This document shows positions 1-13,189 of a DNA stretch of 64,000 nucleotides, one piece after another. The stretch is from Thuidium tamariscinum (Eukaryota; Streptophyta; Bryopsida; Hypnales; Thuidiaceae). Under the pieces are notes generated by a model. That model made no database searches and was not told where the DNA came from. It was given only the letters and a program-made list of their open reading frames with translations. The translations under genes and the position numbers were made by a program. Numbering within the stretch: position 1 is the stretch's first letter; the number at the start of each line of letters is the position of its first letter. The stretch spans positions 14,712,501 to 14,776,500 of the forward strand of contig OX344754.2 in the NCBI GenBank assembly GCA_947034885.2, in the 5' to 3' direction.

Positions 1-920
1 CTAAATTTTCTGCAATTTGGTTCTACAATTTGGAATTGGAAAACTTTGGAAGGGGGCACTAAGTTAGTAGCATTTGAAGCAACATCACTAGCACTTGGAC
101 GAGCAAGACTTCCAATCGCAGCAACCCCTCCATTGTGGCACTAAGCAGGAGCTCAAAGCCTCGGATTTGAAGGACCAACACTATCAATGGTTGCATTTGA
201 ACCTCACAAGCAGCAATTGAATTGATTAATAAATGGAATATGAAACTTCTCTCAATGATGAGGAAATCTACTAAGGTGGGTATACCCAAAATTGCCCTGT
301 GCCTAAATACACGAGCTACATAAGGTACTATTGACAATGGCTTTGGCATATACAAAGAATGGTCATTCATTTATATATGCAGTTTTAGAAGTTGTCAAAG
401 TTTTTATGAGAAAGTTCATGTCAAATTATAGACATCATTAAGAGTTTTTAAATAACAGCTAAAGCATTTTAGAGGATGATGAGTTAAATGTCATTGATGA
501 GAGGATGGTGTTACACTTTGGTAGTCTCTTTTGCTACTTCTTTATTCCCCAAATTCCTTTATTTTTTCTTTTTTAATGGTACAATGGCTGAGCATTTGTG
601 TTCCTTTTGACATTATGTGAAGGCCATATTGGGTATGGGCATGCTCTTTTCTAATGTAGTTTGTGAGCTCTTCAAGTCATCCTACATGCAAAACTTTGCA
701 AGCCTATTGTGCCCTCATAGTTGCCACAATGACTAAATTGATTGTGCATATCTTCCTCATCAACACGTCTCTCGGATTTTCTACATGGACTAGTCACCAT
801 TCAGCCTTCACAACAGCCACAAACCAATTTGTGACGCTTTTAGGTGTACCCACCTTATTAAAGGTCAAGATTTTGAAAATAATAGAGTTAATTGTCAAAG
901 AAACCCAGTTTTGAAATGCA
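1..920. other. AT-rich stretch, no gene seen
   Basis: No supported gene or element is visible. The open frames here are short and have no recognisable domain or splice pattern. It is probably decayed repeat or intergenic DNA. Confidence 0.5.
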
Positions 921-1166
921 GGATGCTGACTTCATGTCACGAAGTGGATCCGATGGTTTGGATTTCTAGCAAGGATAAACATTGAAATTTTTTATTTTTT
1001 TCAAATTTTGAGTTCGTATTTGCAATCAAAGACCCCAAATTAGTTAGGGGAGAGCGAGAACATATCCTAAAACAAGGCAAAAAACTAGGGGGCTTTTTCA
1101 CTTTATCTTTGGTTAATTCAAGTTTTACCCTGCTAGAACCACTTCATGGGACGAAGTTAGTGTCAT
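921..1166. mobile_element. MITE, family F, copy 1 (decayed)
   Basis: The left end (GATGCTGACTTCATG, then CGAAGTGG) is the imperfect reverse complement of the right end (CACTTCATGGGACGAAGTTAG). The interior, an AT-rich stretch around AAAGACCCCAAAT, resembles the interiors of the copies near 53.3 kb and 63.1 kb. No coding capacity is seen, and no clear target duplication is left. Confidence 0.5.
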
Positions 1167-2289
1167 GTGTTTGAAACAGGGGTTTCAAAGGGAGGTATAA
1201 CTTAGAGTAGTTGAAAACAAACAAAGCACCAAACTCCATTAAACCTTAGTTTTGTTGCAAAAAGGAGGATTGTCCTATCTTTTTCTCAAATTCCGGCATC
1301 TAGTCCTACATTGCTACCACTTTATGATTAACTCTAGTGGTGGCAACGGTATAAGCAAATAGCAAACATATTTTGGAATAATTGTCAAAATGACATAGTA
1401 TTCTCACTAAAGGTAGTAAGAACAACCCATTATAGATAAAAGACCCATTTCATATACCTAGGGAATGACTCATTAGAGTCTTTCTTTCAATAAGTAAGAT
1501 AGGGCTATATTGGATTGAGTAGTGGCTACTAATCAATGCCTAAGTTGATAGGAATGGAATGATTAGTAACTGTCATAGGAACCTCTACCTTTCAACCATA
1601 AATTAATTACAAAAAATGACTTTTTTAGGCCTTCATGTTATAGCCATGTTAGGAAATAATGTGATTGCTTTAGGTGAGTAAGATGACCATTAAGGATACA
1701 CTTTTTGTTGATATGGGAGTAGTCTAGAGACTCTTTTGGGCCATGATGGACAGTAGTCACAGTACATTTCAAAAGTTCATGAAAAATTGATACTTTTTGA
1801 AGAAAGATAATAATTTCAATTGTTTATTGTTGTTTTTCACACTTGTCTTTATATAAATAATTTTTTTTAGATTTAGCAATGCCATACGGGCGAATTCCAA
1901 ATTTTGCCTATCATAGGTTGTTCTACTTAAAATCAAATACGTAATATAAATGGCTAAATTCAAATTTTGAGTTTTTAGAAATAAACACTTTTGATTGAAA
2001 TCCAAAAATTTAGTGGTTTATTATATATATATATATAATTAGTGTATAATAGAATAACAAAATGCATATGACAAATTTTTGACAAACACACACAGTAGAA
2101 ATACTAAAATATGTTGTCAAAATTTTGATATCAAATTGTTGTCATCATATCATATTAAATCATCTATAATCCAAATATATGAAGTATAAATGGCCTTCCC
2201 AAAGAAACATCTCAAATTCAAAAACATTGTAAAAAAAATAATAGTTTTTGTTGCTAATTACAATTTAAAATGATTTGTATTAGTCTCTA
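1167..2289. repeat. AT-rich intergenic DNA with a dispersed repeat (K1)
   Basis: About 1,360-1,530 resembles 34,325-34,495 in the same orientation; both contain CCATTATAGA, AAAAGACCCA and CACCTAGAGAG-like blocks. The rest shows nothing beyond AT-rich sequence and a short TA run at about 2,022-2,037. Confidence 0.35.
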
Positions 2290-3130
2290 TAGGTTTTTGA
2301 CTATATTTTCACCAAAAATGCTTCAAAACTATCATTTCTAATACAATCACCAATTTTTTTTTTAAAACATTTTCACACACATATAAATAGAGGATCTTGT
2401 AGTAATCTAGTTTGAAAATATGTAGAAATAATTTCAAAAAGTCTCATTGCATAGATTGTAAAATATGTGCTTTTGAATTAACATAAATCTATTATTTGGC
2501 TCTCTAGAAAATGGGCAACTACATATAAGAAAAATAAATCGTAAATAGAAAAAAATAGAGAATGATTCAAAATACTAAATTGTTAATAAGTTTAATTATA
2601 AAGTTGAAAAATACAAATCTCAATGGTTGCATTGTTGTGTAGTAAATAGCCTACATCTTATAGGGTGTTTTTTTTAAAATATTGAAAATTGAATAAAATA
2701 AGGGACTTCAAAGTTTAAAATTTCAGTAGAAGAGAGAACCCAAAATTGCTTACAAACAAAAAGTCTTCATAATTTTCACCTCATTGATCAAAATGGAATG
2801 ATTCAAAGTTTTCCACCTATATACAAATCTAAAAAAAGAAATTCTTATTCTTACTTCTTAAAAAAGTGACATATAATGAAAAAATTAGACCCACTGGGTT
2901 GCGTAGAGATTAAAGAAAACCACATATCATGCAATAATTTTTAAAACATGTAGTCAAAAGTTCTAAAAATTGTTGGGCCTTGAAGCTACCCCTCAATCAC
3001 ATATTGTGTGAAAATTTCAAAGAAATAAATAGAAACTTTATTTGTAATAAATTCCCCAAAATTGCTATATTGCCAAAAAAAACATAGCTTAATCCTTCAG
3101 GGGTTATTGAGGGGTTATTGGGGTTCTATT
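2290..3130 (+). repeat. Family A dispersed repeat, copy A1
   Basis: It shares ordered blocks with copies at 6,490-7,400 and 38,370-40,060. These are an A/C-rich start with CATTTCTAGTA-type sequence, a CATATAAAT block, GTTGATAATTTAGTTATAAA, and an end resembling TTAATCCTTCAGGGG. This copy is uninterrupted near 2,940, where the third copy carries an inserted element. There is no ORF, so it is probably a non-autonomous DNA transposon. Confidence 0.55.
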
Positions 3131-6100
3131 ATCATCTATAATAGAAAATAAAATCTCAAGTTTTTGATTCATTAATGATCTTCAACTTCTATTCATATTT
3201 ATATTACCTACATTATATATATAAGTACATATATGTCAATATTTTATAATACCAAATAGATGGATGAAATCATCTTGACTCAAAAGAAAAGCATATGTGA
3301 ATTTTTAGTCATTATGAAAATTGCCTCAATAGTTGAGTCTATAAAGGTGGTTAGCTTTGGAATTCATATAGGCCATAATTTTCTTTTTCCGATTTACTTC
3401 AATTTTTTAGGATTGTAGTATGTACAGGACATTACAACAATTATATTTGTTCATTTGGATTTACACATTCATGTATAACTTACATTGTGAAATTGAACAA
3501 GACAAAGGCTCTTTTTTTGAAATTAGTATATTTACGTATCCATCTATCTATCCATCCATCTATCTTCTTCTTCTTCTTTAGCCAATCATTTAACCTATGT
3601 ATTTTTACTGGGTTAATTATATTCTAAGTGCTAAAATTTATAAAAGTAAACCTTCTTAGACTTTAATGTTGTTATACCACACCTTTCATTATAAGAGGCT
3701 TTACATGTTAATTTAATTGCCTTCTATTTCATTTCATGTTTTTTCATGTTATAAAATCTATTATTTATTATTTATTATTATTTATTATTTATAGTCTCAA
3801 ATACTCTCACAATTTTATACATACACATTTGTTTCTTATATATATGTATATATTTTTTTAAGGGCTTCCTTATAGCTCAATGCTCTCAGGTATGGCTCCA
3901 AGTCCATCCTGCATCAAGTATAATAGTTGTCAATTTAAAAACATTGGCTATCTCTTCTTAGAGATGTTATAGATAATATTTTCATATACTTCCACCATTC
4001 GATGTGGCCCATCTTATAGTACTTGATTTTTCAATTAGCATGGCTAAAGTAACCTGTACCACCCTCCCTCCTACTAAAGATGGTTATTTAATACTGGCTA
4101 GTGCCGTCTATTTTTAATTCAATAATTAGGAGCAACTACCCCATTATGGCCATTCCTATGTGCTTTCCCTCCTATTTTCAAATTAGTGAGTCTATCTATA
4201 AGTGGTTTTTTGGCCCTCTTTTCTTCTCTTTCACTGCGACGGTTCAATTTTGGACCTTTGGTGGCTTTGTATGGTGTACCTTTGTGGGCTTTGTTTATAA
4301 ACAAACTCTTAAACTTCAAGCGCTTACATTTACTTGGAATGGCAAAGGTCACTGGTTTACTTGTTGTATGTTGAGGATGTGATTTGCTTTACACTTGTGT
4401 GCTTGCTGTTTTATAAATTTTGTTCTCCTTTTTGGATTTATAAGATTGTAATATAGATAGCAATTGGCTTTAAGCTGAAAACACCTCATGCATCCTCAAT
4501 AAATTGACATTTGTTTGTTTTGTGATATGGATGGGCATAGGTGAGGTTGAGCCTTCATATCTTGAATTCCCACTTTTGGATTTTAAGAAAGAAGATTTTT
4601 TAAAGCAATGCACTTTTAGTCAAACTATTGTGCTTTCTTATAGATATTTGTATTTGGCTATTACTGGGGGATACTATTTCTATTTCTTTACTCCATAATA
4701 GCATTTTATCCTTGATACTATGGTTAGACAACTTGTGAATTGCTATTGCTCTTAGCTTATTTGATCACATGTACAATATGAGATTTGAGAAAACATATCT
4801 TAGTTTAAATTTTGAGAAAGATACACTTGGATTTTGGTGTTGGTAACAAGTTTGGTAGTGACAAGATGTTCAATCTTAGTCTCTTTTGTTACTATAAAAA
4901 TCCATTACAAACATTATTTATTTTAAAATGACCATTTCAATAATAATTTTTCATTATACACAATGTGCACTAAAATATAGTAAGTTCTAACTCCATAGTC
5001 ATTGAAGTATTGTCATGCATATTTTTAGAACTTGTGGCCAATAATCACTATTCCTTTGTTTTATCAGTTTTTTGCAAGTAATAGGTTTATTAGCTTGACA
5101 ATTAAAGTTAGCCAAGTAGATAGTTAGAAGTATGAGTTAATAGCTACAATAATTTTAATAATAGGAAGTAGAAAGAAAGCTATGATAAAGGGGAATAAAA
5201 GAGAAAAAATTAAGGCCAAAAGGAATATAAATTAGAAAAAACAAACTAAGAGAAATGAGTTGATGAAGATCTTGAAGAAGGGAATGAAAAAAAGTATAAA
5301 AGTTCAACTTCCAAAAAGGATCAGGATTCTATTCCAAATAAGATACATCATGTGGTCTAAATTTTTGTCCTATCATCTTCACATAGTGTGTATAAGGTCG
5401 TTTTGCCAAACACAACAACATTCAATCTTCACATAACATGATAGTACCAACATGAGCTTAAATTTATCTAATAAGCGTGTTCTAAGAATATAGCTAAAAT
5501 ACTTGTGTTACAAACCTCTTATACTTTATAACTTGAAATCACAATGGACTTCAAATGAGAATACAAAATATACTTAATAGAAAAATCAATTCATAAAAGC
5601 TCAAACCTCCCAACTATAGAAAAAGATCAATCTCCCAAGAGATTGTCTCTTTACCCCGTGCTTAGTCTTATAATAAAGACTATCAATAAAGACTACTAGT
5701 CTTTAAGATAGACTAGGACTTTCTTTCACTCTTTATTTTTCAATCTTTGGCTCTATCTAAAACCATCCACTAAAGTAAAAGTCTTAGTTTCCTTCTCCAA
5801 TTATATCCTATTAAATTATATCTTATCCAAATCTTCATCTTCTACTTAGAGTTATTTAACTTTGACTTCCAAAAAAATTGTCTTCATTTAGTGTATTAGT
5901 CATCCAAGTGGAGTTGTCTAACTCCATTACATAAATTCATCCTTTGCAAATATCTATCTCTAGGCACTCCAATGTCTTTGTCATCCAACTAGAGTTGTTT
6001 AACTCTAATACAAAAATCCACCATCTAGGGCAATCTTTACTTATCCATTAGTGCACATTCCATCATACATTAGTTCTTGACATCCATCAATGTAATTATA

Positions 6101-6283
6101 CATCAATGGTCATGAAAAAATTCATGGCACAATCATCAATCCTTTCATCTATCAATGCATTTATCAATCCAAGATCCTAACAAGGGACTTGATAACTAGG
6201 AAATATTTAAGCATATACTTGAAATATTTCCCCATATTGAACAAAAATGTCTAGTATACTAGATGTTGTTCAACAAAAGCCCT
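3131..6283. other. AT-rich stretch with two microsatellites, no gene seen
   Basis: It contains an ATCT/CCAT/TTC run near 3,540-3,582 and a TTA-type run near 3,757-3,794. Open frames around 4.1-4.7 kb overlap on both strands and have no recognisable domain. Nothing else could be supported. Confidence 0.5.
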
Positions 6284-6286
6284 ATA

Positions 6287-6437
6287 CACTACAAGAAAAT
6301 GGGGGTATAAATGACTTGTCCACAATGACTACACCAACAATAATGACTGCAAAACAATCTTTTTATAGTCATTTTGCAGTCATTGTTGTTGATGTAGTTA
6401 TTGTAGACAAGTCATTTATACCTCCATTTTCTTGTGT
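6287..6437. mobile_element. CACTA-type foldback MITE
   Basis: The left end reads CACTACAAGAAAATGG, the canonical terminus of plant CACTA (En/Spm) elements. The element folds back almost fully: the left half through GACTGCAAAA pairs with the right half from TTTTGCAGTCATTG to CCATTTTCTTGTG. The ATA before and after fits the 3-bp target duplication of this superfamily. The right terminus has lost a few bases. There is no coding capacity. Confidence 0.75.
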
Positions 6438-6489
6438 ATACAATACTAGTATGGCCCAAAACTAGTCTGACAAGACAACATTGGATGAG

Positions 6490-7400
6490 TCAACTTGGAA
6501 TGAATTTGATTAATCCCTTATGTTCTTAGACTATGTTTATTCCAAAAACAATCAAGAACTGCCATTTCTAGTACTAGTATCAAATTTTGAGAAAACAACA
6601 TTTTTTGAGATTTGTAACCATAGGATCTTCTAGTGAATTGGTTTTAAAACATGTTGAAAAATTTCAAAGTTACCCATTGTATTGATTGCAAGATATTAGT
6701 ATCTGAACGCTCAATAATCATTTTTTTAACCGTGTGAAAACCAAGGCAACTCCACTTCACAAAGGTGACAATCCAATCATATAAAAAATGGTGCAAAACA
6801 ATGGTGCTTCATTGGATCCATTGTTGAGGCCAAGTAGGGCACTTGCCTAAAAAATTACAAATTATTTCGAATTGTACAACATATAGAAAATAAATAGTAA
6901 ATAGAAATAAGTAGTAAACGATTCAAAATACAAAATTGTTGATAATTTAGTTATAAAATTGAAAAATGACAATTCCAATGGTCGAAACATTGTAATAAAC
7001 AATTGACATCTTATGATTTTATTTTTTCCAAAAAATATTGAAAATTGAGTTAAATAAAGGACTTCAAAGTTTATTTTAGAGTAGAGAATCCATAACTACG
7101 AGCAAATAAAAACTCCTCATAACTATTGACTTATTGATCAAAATCAAATGATTTAAAGTTTTCTACCTATACATAAATGAAGAAAACCGATTTCAAATTT
7201 TAGTTTTTGGAAAAAAAGTCATTTTTTCCAATCTACCTAAACTACCTATTTATAAAAAAATAACATATTAGGCCATAACTTTTGACTCATATTTTCAAAT
7301 GCCCTAAATTTTAGTGCATATAAAAGATATTCTTTGCCTCCACATGCGATTAAAATTTGGGTTCAGAGTTCACAATGGTTTGATTTTTTCTAGAATGTGT
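6490..7400 (+). repeat. Family A dispersed repeat, copy A2
   Basis: It begins with TTAATCCCTTATG and carries the same ordered blocks as A1 and A3: CTGCCATTTCTAGTACTAG, then TTGATAATTTAGTTATAAAA, then CTCCTCATAACT. It is non-coding and decayed. Confidence 0.55.
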
Positions 7401-7639
7401 CTTAAATTTCCTTACAATAAGGTCCCTTACAAAAGCCGAAAGCTTGCATGTTTAATCGGATTTTTGAAATATAATGTGTCTTATTGAAATTCCTATATAG
7501 GATGTATTTTATTTTTGTTGTTTGATTTAAGGGTTGCTTAGATATAAACACCCAAAATCTACCCTCCAATAGACATTTGACCATTATAATCTCATAAGCC
7601 ATGCATATAGTGAAAACTTTCATAATTTTTCCCACAACT

Positions 7640-8300
7640 ACCTTCCCTACTCCTCTTGCAATGTCAATGGCTACCTTTTCTGAATCTTATTTTTTAATCA
7701 GAGGGGCCAACTTGAGTGGAAGTTTGTGGCTTGATTTTAGGGTTGAAATTAGGGACTTAGGTATTAAAAAATTATTAAGTCACAATAGGTACAAAGTAGA
7801 AGGAAAAACCAAATTGTTAATAGCTCTATGATGGAATTGAAATAATCTTGTCTCCACAATGAGATTGTTTTAGAAAGAAAACTAAACCATGTGCAATTGT
7901 TTTTTAGGAAAATTATTAAAATTTAATCAAAAAATAAGTCCAATACATTATTTTTCTAGAGTTTGCTAAAATTGCGCACAAACCAAAGCGTTAGATAACT
8001 TTTACATCAATTCATCACTTATCCAAATGGAATGATTCAAATCTTTTCACATAGGTAAGAATGTAAATTTTAAAAATCTAAGAACATTATTTTAAGTATA
8101 TTTTTATTATTTCTTGTCCACCCTTGCCTATTTTTTCGGTTTGAATAGCATAACTTTTGCTTCCAACTATACGTTGAAATGAAAATTAAACTCCTTTAAG
8201 CCAATTTTTTTTTTTAAAGCTAATATATATAATAATGAAAAAACTAAACTTTTTTTAGAAGGCATAGATAACCTTTAGAAAAATATTGATTCTCATATCA
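7640..8300 (+). repeat. Family B repeat, partial copy B4
   Basis: Blocks such as GAAGGAAAAACCAAATTGTTA, AATGAGATTGTTTTAGA and TCACTTATCCAAATGGAATG also occur at 13.2-14.0, 25.85-26.3 and 34.5-35.45 kb. The terminal TTAACCCC motif is not evident, so this is probably a fragment. Confidence 0.4.
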
Positions 8301-8950
8301 AAGACTTTTATAAAGATAAGACTCAATTACCATGTGGAAGTAGTTGGATGGATTTATAGAATTGTAGCTTAGGAATAAACTCCCCTTTACAATTAAAAAC
8401 CATATGCGATAAACGGGGTATTTAATGAGGGGGTATTTATCCCCTCCCAATTTTGTTCTCCCCCTTACTATTAGATAAAATCTACTAGTGCATATTTTTG
8501 TATACCCTATTTTTTAGATAAAATCTTGAATGGCCTATTTTTGGGCATCCTATTTTTTTTTCTACATTCAAAAAGTAAACAGTACTCAAAAGACTTGCAA
8601 TATATTGCGAAAGCAAATATACTGAAAGTAGAAGTCATTGCTTGGAAATGTCTAATTCTCTTTAAAAACAAGCTGCTGCAGCAATGGACCATATAAAAAA
8701 CCAACACTAAATATACATCTCACCATTTTGCAACAAACAAATACAAATGTATAAATTGCCCTAAAGCATACAATCCAAGGTAGTGAGAATATGAGTGTAG
8801 TAACATATGTATACAAAAACAAATAGAAATTTAATATGAAAGTGCTTACAAACACAACTACCTTTAGTTAAGTACATTTCAAAACTAAAAACCAAGAGGT
8901 TCAAGTACATTTCAAAACTGAAAACTGGTGAGTTCAAATTTAGGATTGTT
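8301..8950. other. AT-rich stretch, no gene seen
   Basis: Short overlapping open frames only. It may hold intron or downstream sequence of the weak minus-strand gene candidate that follows, but nothing here shows it. Confidence 0.35.
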
Positions 8951-9844
8951 CTAACACCATTCAATCCCTTGTAAGGTGCTAATCTACCATGTGGTTTAGG
9001 GTAGTTGATACTTGATAGCTTCAAAATGTGTGTATGTACTACAACACAAGCTACAACAATGACAGATTTTAAATAATCTGCAGCTATTGAAACAAGAGAA
9101 GAGATCGAAAAAACTACCATTGCACTTCAGGGAGCACGATTAGACTATTACTTAGGAGCAATCTAATAATGAAGGCTTTGACAGATGCCACTAGGATGCT
9201 GCACTGCAAGCACTCTTGGCCATCTTCCTTCAAAGTTGCACTTAATTTAGGAAGATCATCAATTGAGAGTTCAGTACAATGAATAGTTTGCCATCTATCG
9301 TCAGAGAGAAGGCGCTGCAAGTCCCAATTCTTCTCAAAAATACCATGCAATACACACAAGAATTGAAAACAACATGCACAAAAATTGAAAGCAAATCAAC
9401 GCAAGCATAGAGCGTGTAATTAACTAGAAGTTGCAGTACTAAATCTTTACAGGATTATCAAATTCCACAATTTCAACACAGAATTGAAGCGCACCATAAA
9501 GTTAGAAGCTCAAACCTAAACCGGTGGTGAAAGAAATTAAAAAATATTAAATCAACACAATGAACTAGCACAACTAGAAACAAATTGACCTGAATCCTAA
9601 ATCCTAAGCAGTGAGCACAAATCGTACAAAAATTTGAAAACCTATGACCCCTATCTATCTTTCTCACACCCTAAGCATTGCATGTATGAAATCAAAACCA
9701 AAACCCTAAAAATTGCATTAAACCCACAATATGCTCAAGAATGCAACATGAATCTTGAACTACAAGCAAATCAAAGACAGACATTGGAAATATATAACTT
9801 ACCAAAAGTAACAAATTTGGCATACCATAAACCACAAAGCTCAT
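8951..9844 (-). CDS. Candidate multi-exon gene fragment, unknown product
   Basis: Read on the - strand. Exon a (9,844-9,803) starts MSFVVYGMPNLLLL and ends at a consensus donor TTTTG|GTAAGT. Exon b (about 9,329-9,152) reads NWDLQRLLSDDRWQTIHC and continues with SIDDLPKLSATLKEDGQECL; it is mixed-polarity and protein-like, unlike the low-complexity frames around it, and ends at a GTAATA donor. Exon c starts at 9,077 after a pyrimidine-rich tract ending CTGCAG. The frame stays open across both proposed junctions (phases 0 and 1). I do not recognise the protein. The 3' part is lost in AT-rich sequence and could not be defined; the left limit given is nominal. It could be an exon relic or a pseudogene. 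The acceptor of exon b is weak, and a continuous 81-codon frame (9,359-9,114) is an alternative reading. Confidence 0.25.
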
Positions 9845-10659
9845 AGGGATATTGGTGGTAGCTAGGTGCAATCAAATTATCTTCAATTAGCACAATCACT
9901 ACGATGAGTCAACAACTTGTCAAAAAAATTTAACTTGAACCCTCAACCCTAGGCGTAAATTATAGAAGGATTACAAAACCCTACAAGAAATCATTGTGCA
10001 TCTAGAAACTCAGAAGCTAGCAATTGGAAATCTACAATGTGTGTTAGATAATCCATTGGAGACACCCTAAACTTTGACAACTCTGCAAAACTGCTACACC
10101 ATCATACCAACTCATTTCCCACCACCTTACAAGCAGTTAGGCACCTAATTCAAATTTAAACAACATATTATATTAACTCACAACTTGATTACCAAAGCTA
10201 GTAAATGTCAAACTGAACCTACTAAGCACTTATAGGGGAATTAAAAATTTGGCATCCTATTTTTTTCTACTACTAAAAAAATGAAGAATTCCTTCCCATC
10301 CTATTTTATATATAAACCCAACGAAGATATATTACCAATGTTATTGTACATCTACAAAAAATATAAATTTTTCCTCCTACAAATTAAATTGACACTATTT
10401 TTTTATCTCACGCCACTTTCTACTCCATTGGGACTTGGGAGTTTACCCCCTAATAATTGTAGGTTGTTAATTAGTAAATTTTTGAATAAGAATATTTTAC
10501 AACTTACTAATAATAATTACTGAAATTAAATTTGATTATATTATTTAATTTTTGTTAATTGAAAAGAAATATGAACTTCATAAAAATAGTAATGCAATTA
10601 TACAAAGGATAATCTTGAATTTATAAGACCAAAAAATTATATACTTTGTATACAAAGAA

Positions 10660-10662
<3 letters not shown>
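9845..10662. other. Intergenic, no gene seen
   Basis: Slightly less AT-biased than its surroundings to about 10.1 kb. This could be the 5' flank of the minus-strand candidate, but no TATA box or further exon is evident. Confidence 0.35.

Positions 10663-10693
<31 letters not shown>
10663..10693. repeat. (TA)n microsatellite, left part
   Basis: A run of alternating T and A that resumes at 11,423-11,438 on the other side of the TIR element. The element therefore probably inserted into a TA array. Confidence 0.8.
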
Positions 10694-10695
<2 letters not shown>

Positions 10696-11422
10696 GTCAT
10701 TGCAAGAAACACCGTCCAAAAAGCGTAGCGTTTTCATATTACTCTTTTTTTTCCTTCGGGAGGGCTTTGAAATTAGAAAAACAAATTTTAAAAATTAAAA
10801 AAAAAAATGTTTCATGTATATATCTTTAAGAAGAAGGTACCCTAGAAAGGAAAATTATAGGAAAAATCTCTAAGTAGGAGAACTAGAAAAGTGCAAAATC
10901 TCATGAAAATTGGTACCTTTACATTTTAATTTGTAAAAAATAGGAAAATTAATTTTTCTTAAAACTAAAAGATGTCCATTCTTAAAGAGTTGGTTTTGAT
11001 GATATTTCACCGAAAGAACAATCTCAAAACCATCTTCAATGTTCAAAAATTGTGCGCAATGGAAAAAATTTTGCACTCATATGGAGGACATGAAATAATA
11101 TATTTTTGGATTTCATTCAAAATTTATAAATTTTACACCTATATGTATAGACCATAAAAGTTCTTTTTATAAATCATTAAATTTGGGCACTCATAACGTA
11201 GTGATTTTTGTAAACTACAAACTGTGACGCTCAACAAAAATGATTTTTAAATATATATTTTTTTAAATTTCTGAAAAATAAGGGATCTAATAACCTTCAA
11301 GTTAGGTATGCTCAATAAAAATTTCATGTTCATTGGACTTAATCTCCAAAAGTTATAGTAGACAACAAAAAAGTGGCTCTCATTGTGACATGAAATAGGA
11401 CCGATGTTTCTTGCAATGACCC
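10694..11422 (+). mobile_element. TIR element, family C, copy C1
   Basis: The ends are perfect inverted repeats: GGGTCATTGCAAGAAAC on the left and its reverse complement on the right. The pairing continues imperfectly through a GGTCC-type block. It is about 730 bp with no transposase frame. The interior block CTCTAAGTAGGAGAACTAGA is shared with C2 and C3. It sits inside a TA microsatellite, which hides the exact target duplication. Confidence 0.75.
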
Positions 11423-11438
11423 ATATATATATATATAC

Positions 11439-13185
11439 ATACATACATATACATATATCAACAATAGGGATGTATTTTTTTCTTGCTTACAATTCTAACC
11501 TACTTTTAAAATGCCAAATTTTAAATGTTGAATATTTAAACTTTTTCAAATGTATCAATTTGTGAATTTTCAACTTTGCTAATTTTCTAAATTTTATATA
11601 TTTAAATATAAAAATTTGAATTTCGATTTACTAGATTCATTAAAGCTTTAAATATTAAATATTTTGATTTCGCTTTAAAATATATTTATTGACATAAAAT
11701 ACTTGGTACTAAATTTTTATTGTTTATCATACTAGTACTAATAGAAATTAGTTGTTTTAAATAACTCTAAAGTAATGGATTTTTCAACTTTCATTAATTA
11801 TTCATAAAATCTAGTAATATGTTAGTGGCAATATAGATGATTAGCTATTCAAGGTCCAAATGTAGATGGATAACTAGATATAATTGATTCTAAAATGTCA
11901 TTTTTTACTATCATTCGTCCCTATGTTGGGACAAATTATGCTCTCTTTGCATTTAGTGATCACATTTGCATTAATTTGTTTGCTAGGATCTTTTGATGTT
12001 ATTGCAATAAAAATAATTGGGAATATTGAAGGGACTTTATGTGAGGATGAAGAAAGAAAAGTTAAATCTAAACATACAGATTCATTTCTTGCTTTGAAGT
12101 TTGTAAAACATTAGGAAAAATCTAAACTTTGTGGGAGTCCGTTTGATTTTTGGTCGTGGCGCAACTATTGTGCAATTGCACCAAAAAAGAAAAAAAATTT
12201 AATTTTTTTTAGAAATATCAAATCTCACATGGCAATAATAGTGCCACATCATTTCCTATTTCTAAAAGAATTACATAATAGCACTGCTATGGCAACAATT
12301 TTGTGGCCTTTTGTGAGGTTCAAATTTTTCTAATGAATATATTTACTAACAAAGAACTTGAATAAATAATTTGGTATTGAATTATAAAGATTAGATGTAC
12401 ACTTTGAATTTTGAGCTACAATTGTACAATTAGGTTTATAATTGCTATTGCCAATAATTTTAAATAAAATTATGGAACTTAAGATTGACAATTTCATTTG
12501 TGACACTTTGAAAGATGAAAGCCAAGCTTAGTATTTATGATTTATAAATTTTTCATTCAAATTTTTTGACATAGTATTAAATTTCTTATAATGCAAAAGA
12601 CAAAAAAGAATTCAGAAATTTCAAATTTAAATCCTATCTATTGGAAAAGTATTGAAAAAAAACTTATTGCACTAATTTGAACTATGAACTTTGAGATATT
12701 TGAGAAGTAAGTTTCAAAAATTGGTGTAGAAGTAGATGTACAATTTTGTTATAGGAACCTACAATTAAAATTTAAGAAAATCCTAAATCTATTTGCTCCA
12801 CCTTGTTTTGCTTCAAATATATTGTTTTGTAATAGTTGTCTTCAAAAATACCAAAAGAACTTCAATTAAAGGTTAATCACCTCTTGATAGGTTATACTTT
12901 TAGACCAATGCATTCTATCCCCTCATAGTAGACTAATCAAGCCCATGAGGCCATACAACATCAATCATAGCATTTTATTTTTTATTAAAAATTTTCTTTA
13001 TACATGAAATAATTTAATTTCAACAATAAGAAAGTGAATATAATACAATTCTAAGAGGCAAAACCAAGGAATGCAAAAGTGTTAAATCCTCCCAAATTGC
13101 AATCAAGCCCATATCATTACGTAGGTTTGTCTACAATTCTTGAAGCCCCTTGAGTTAGAAGACTCATAATTCCTAAAGGTTCCAG
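11439..13185. other. AT-rich stretch, no gene seen
   Basis: No open frame with recognisable content, no splice pattern, and no clear repeat ends. Confidence 0.45.
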
Positions 13186-13189
13186 GCCT

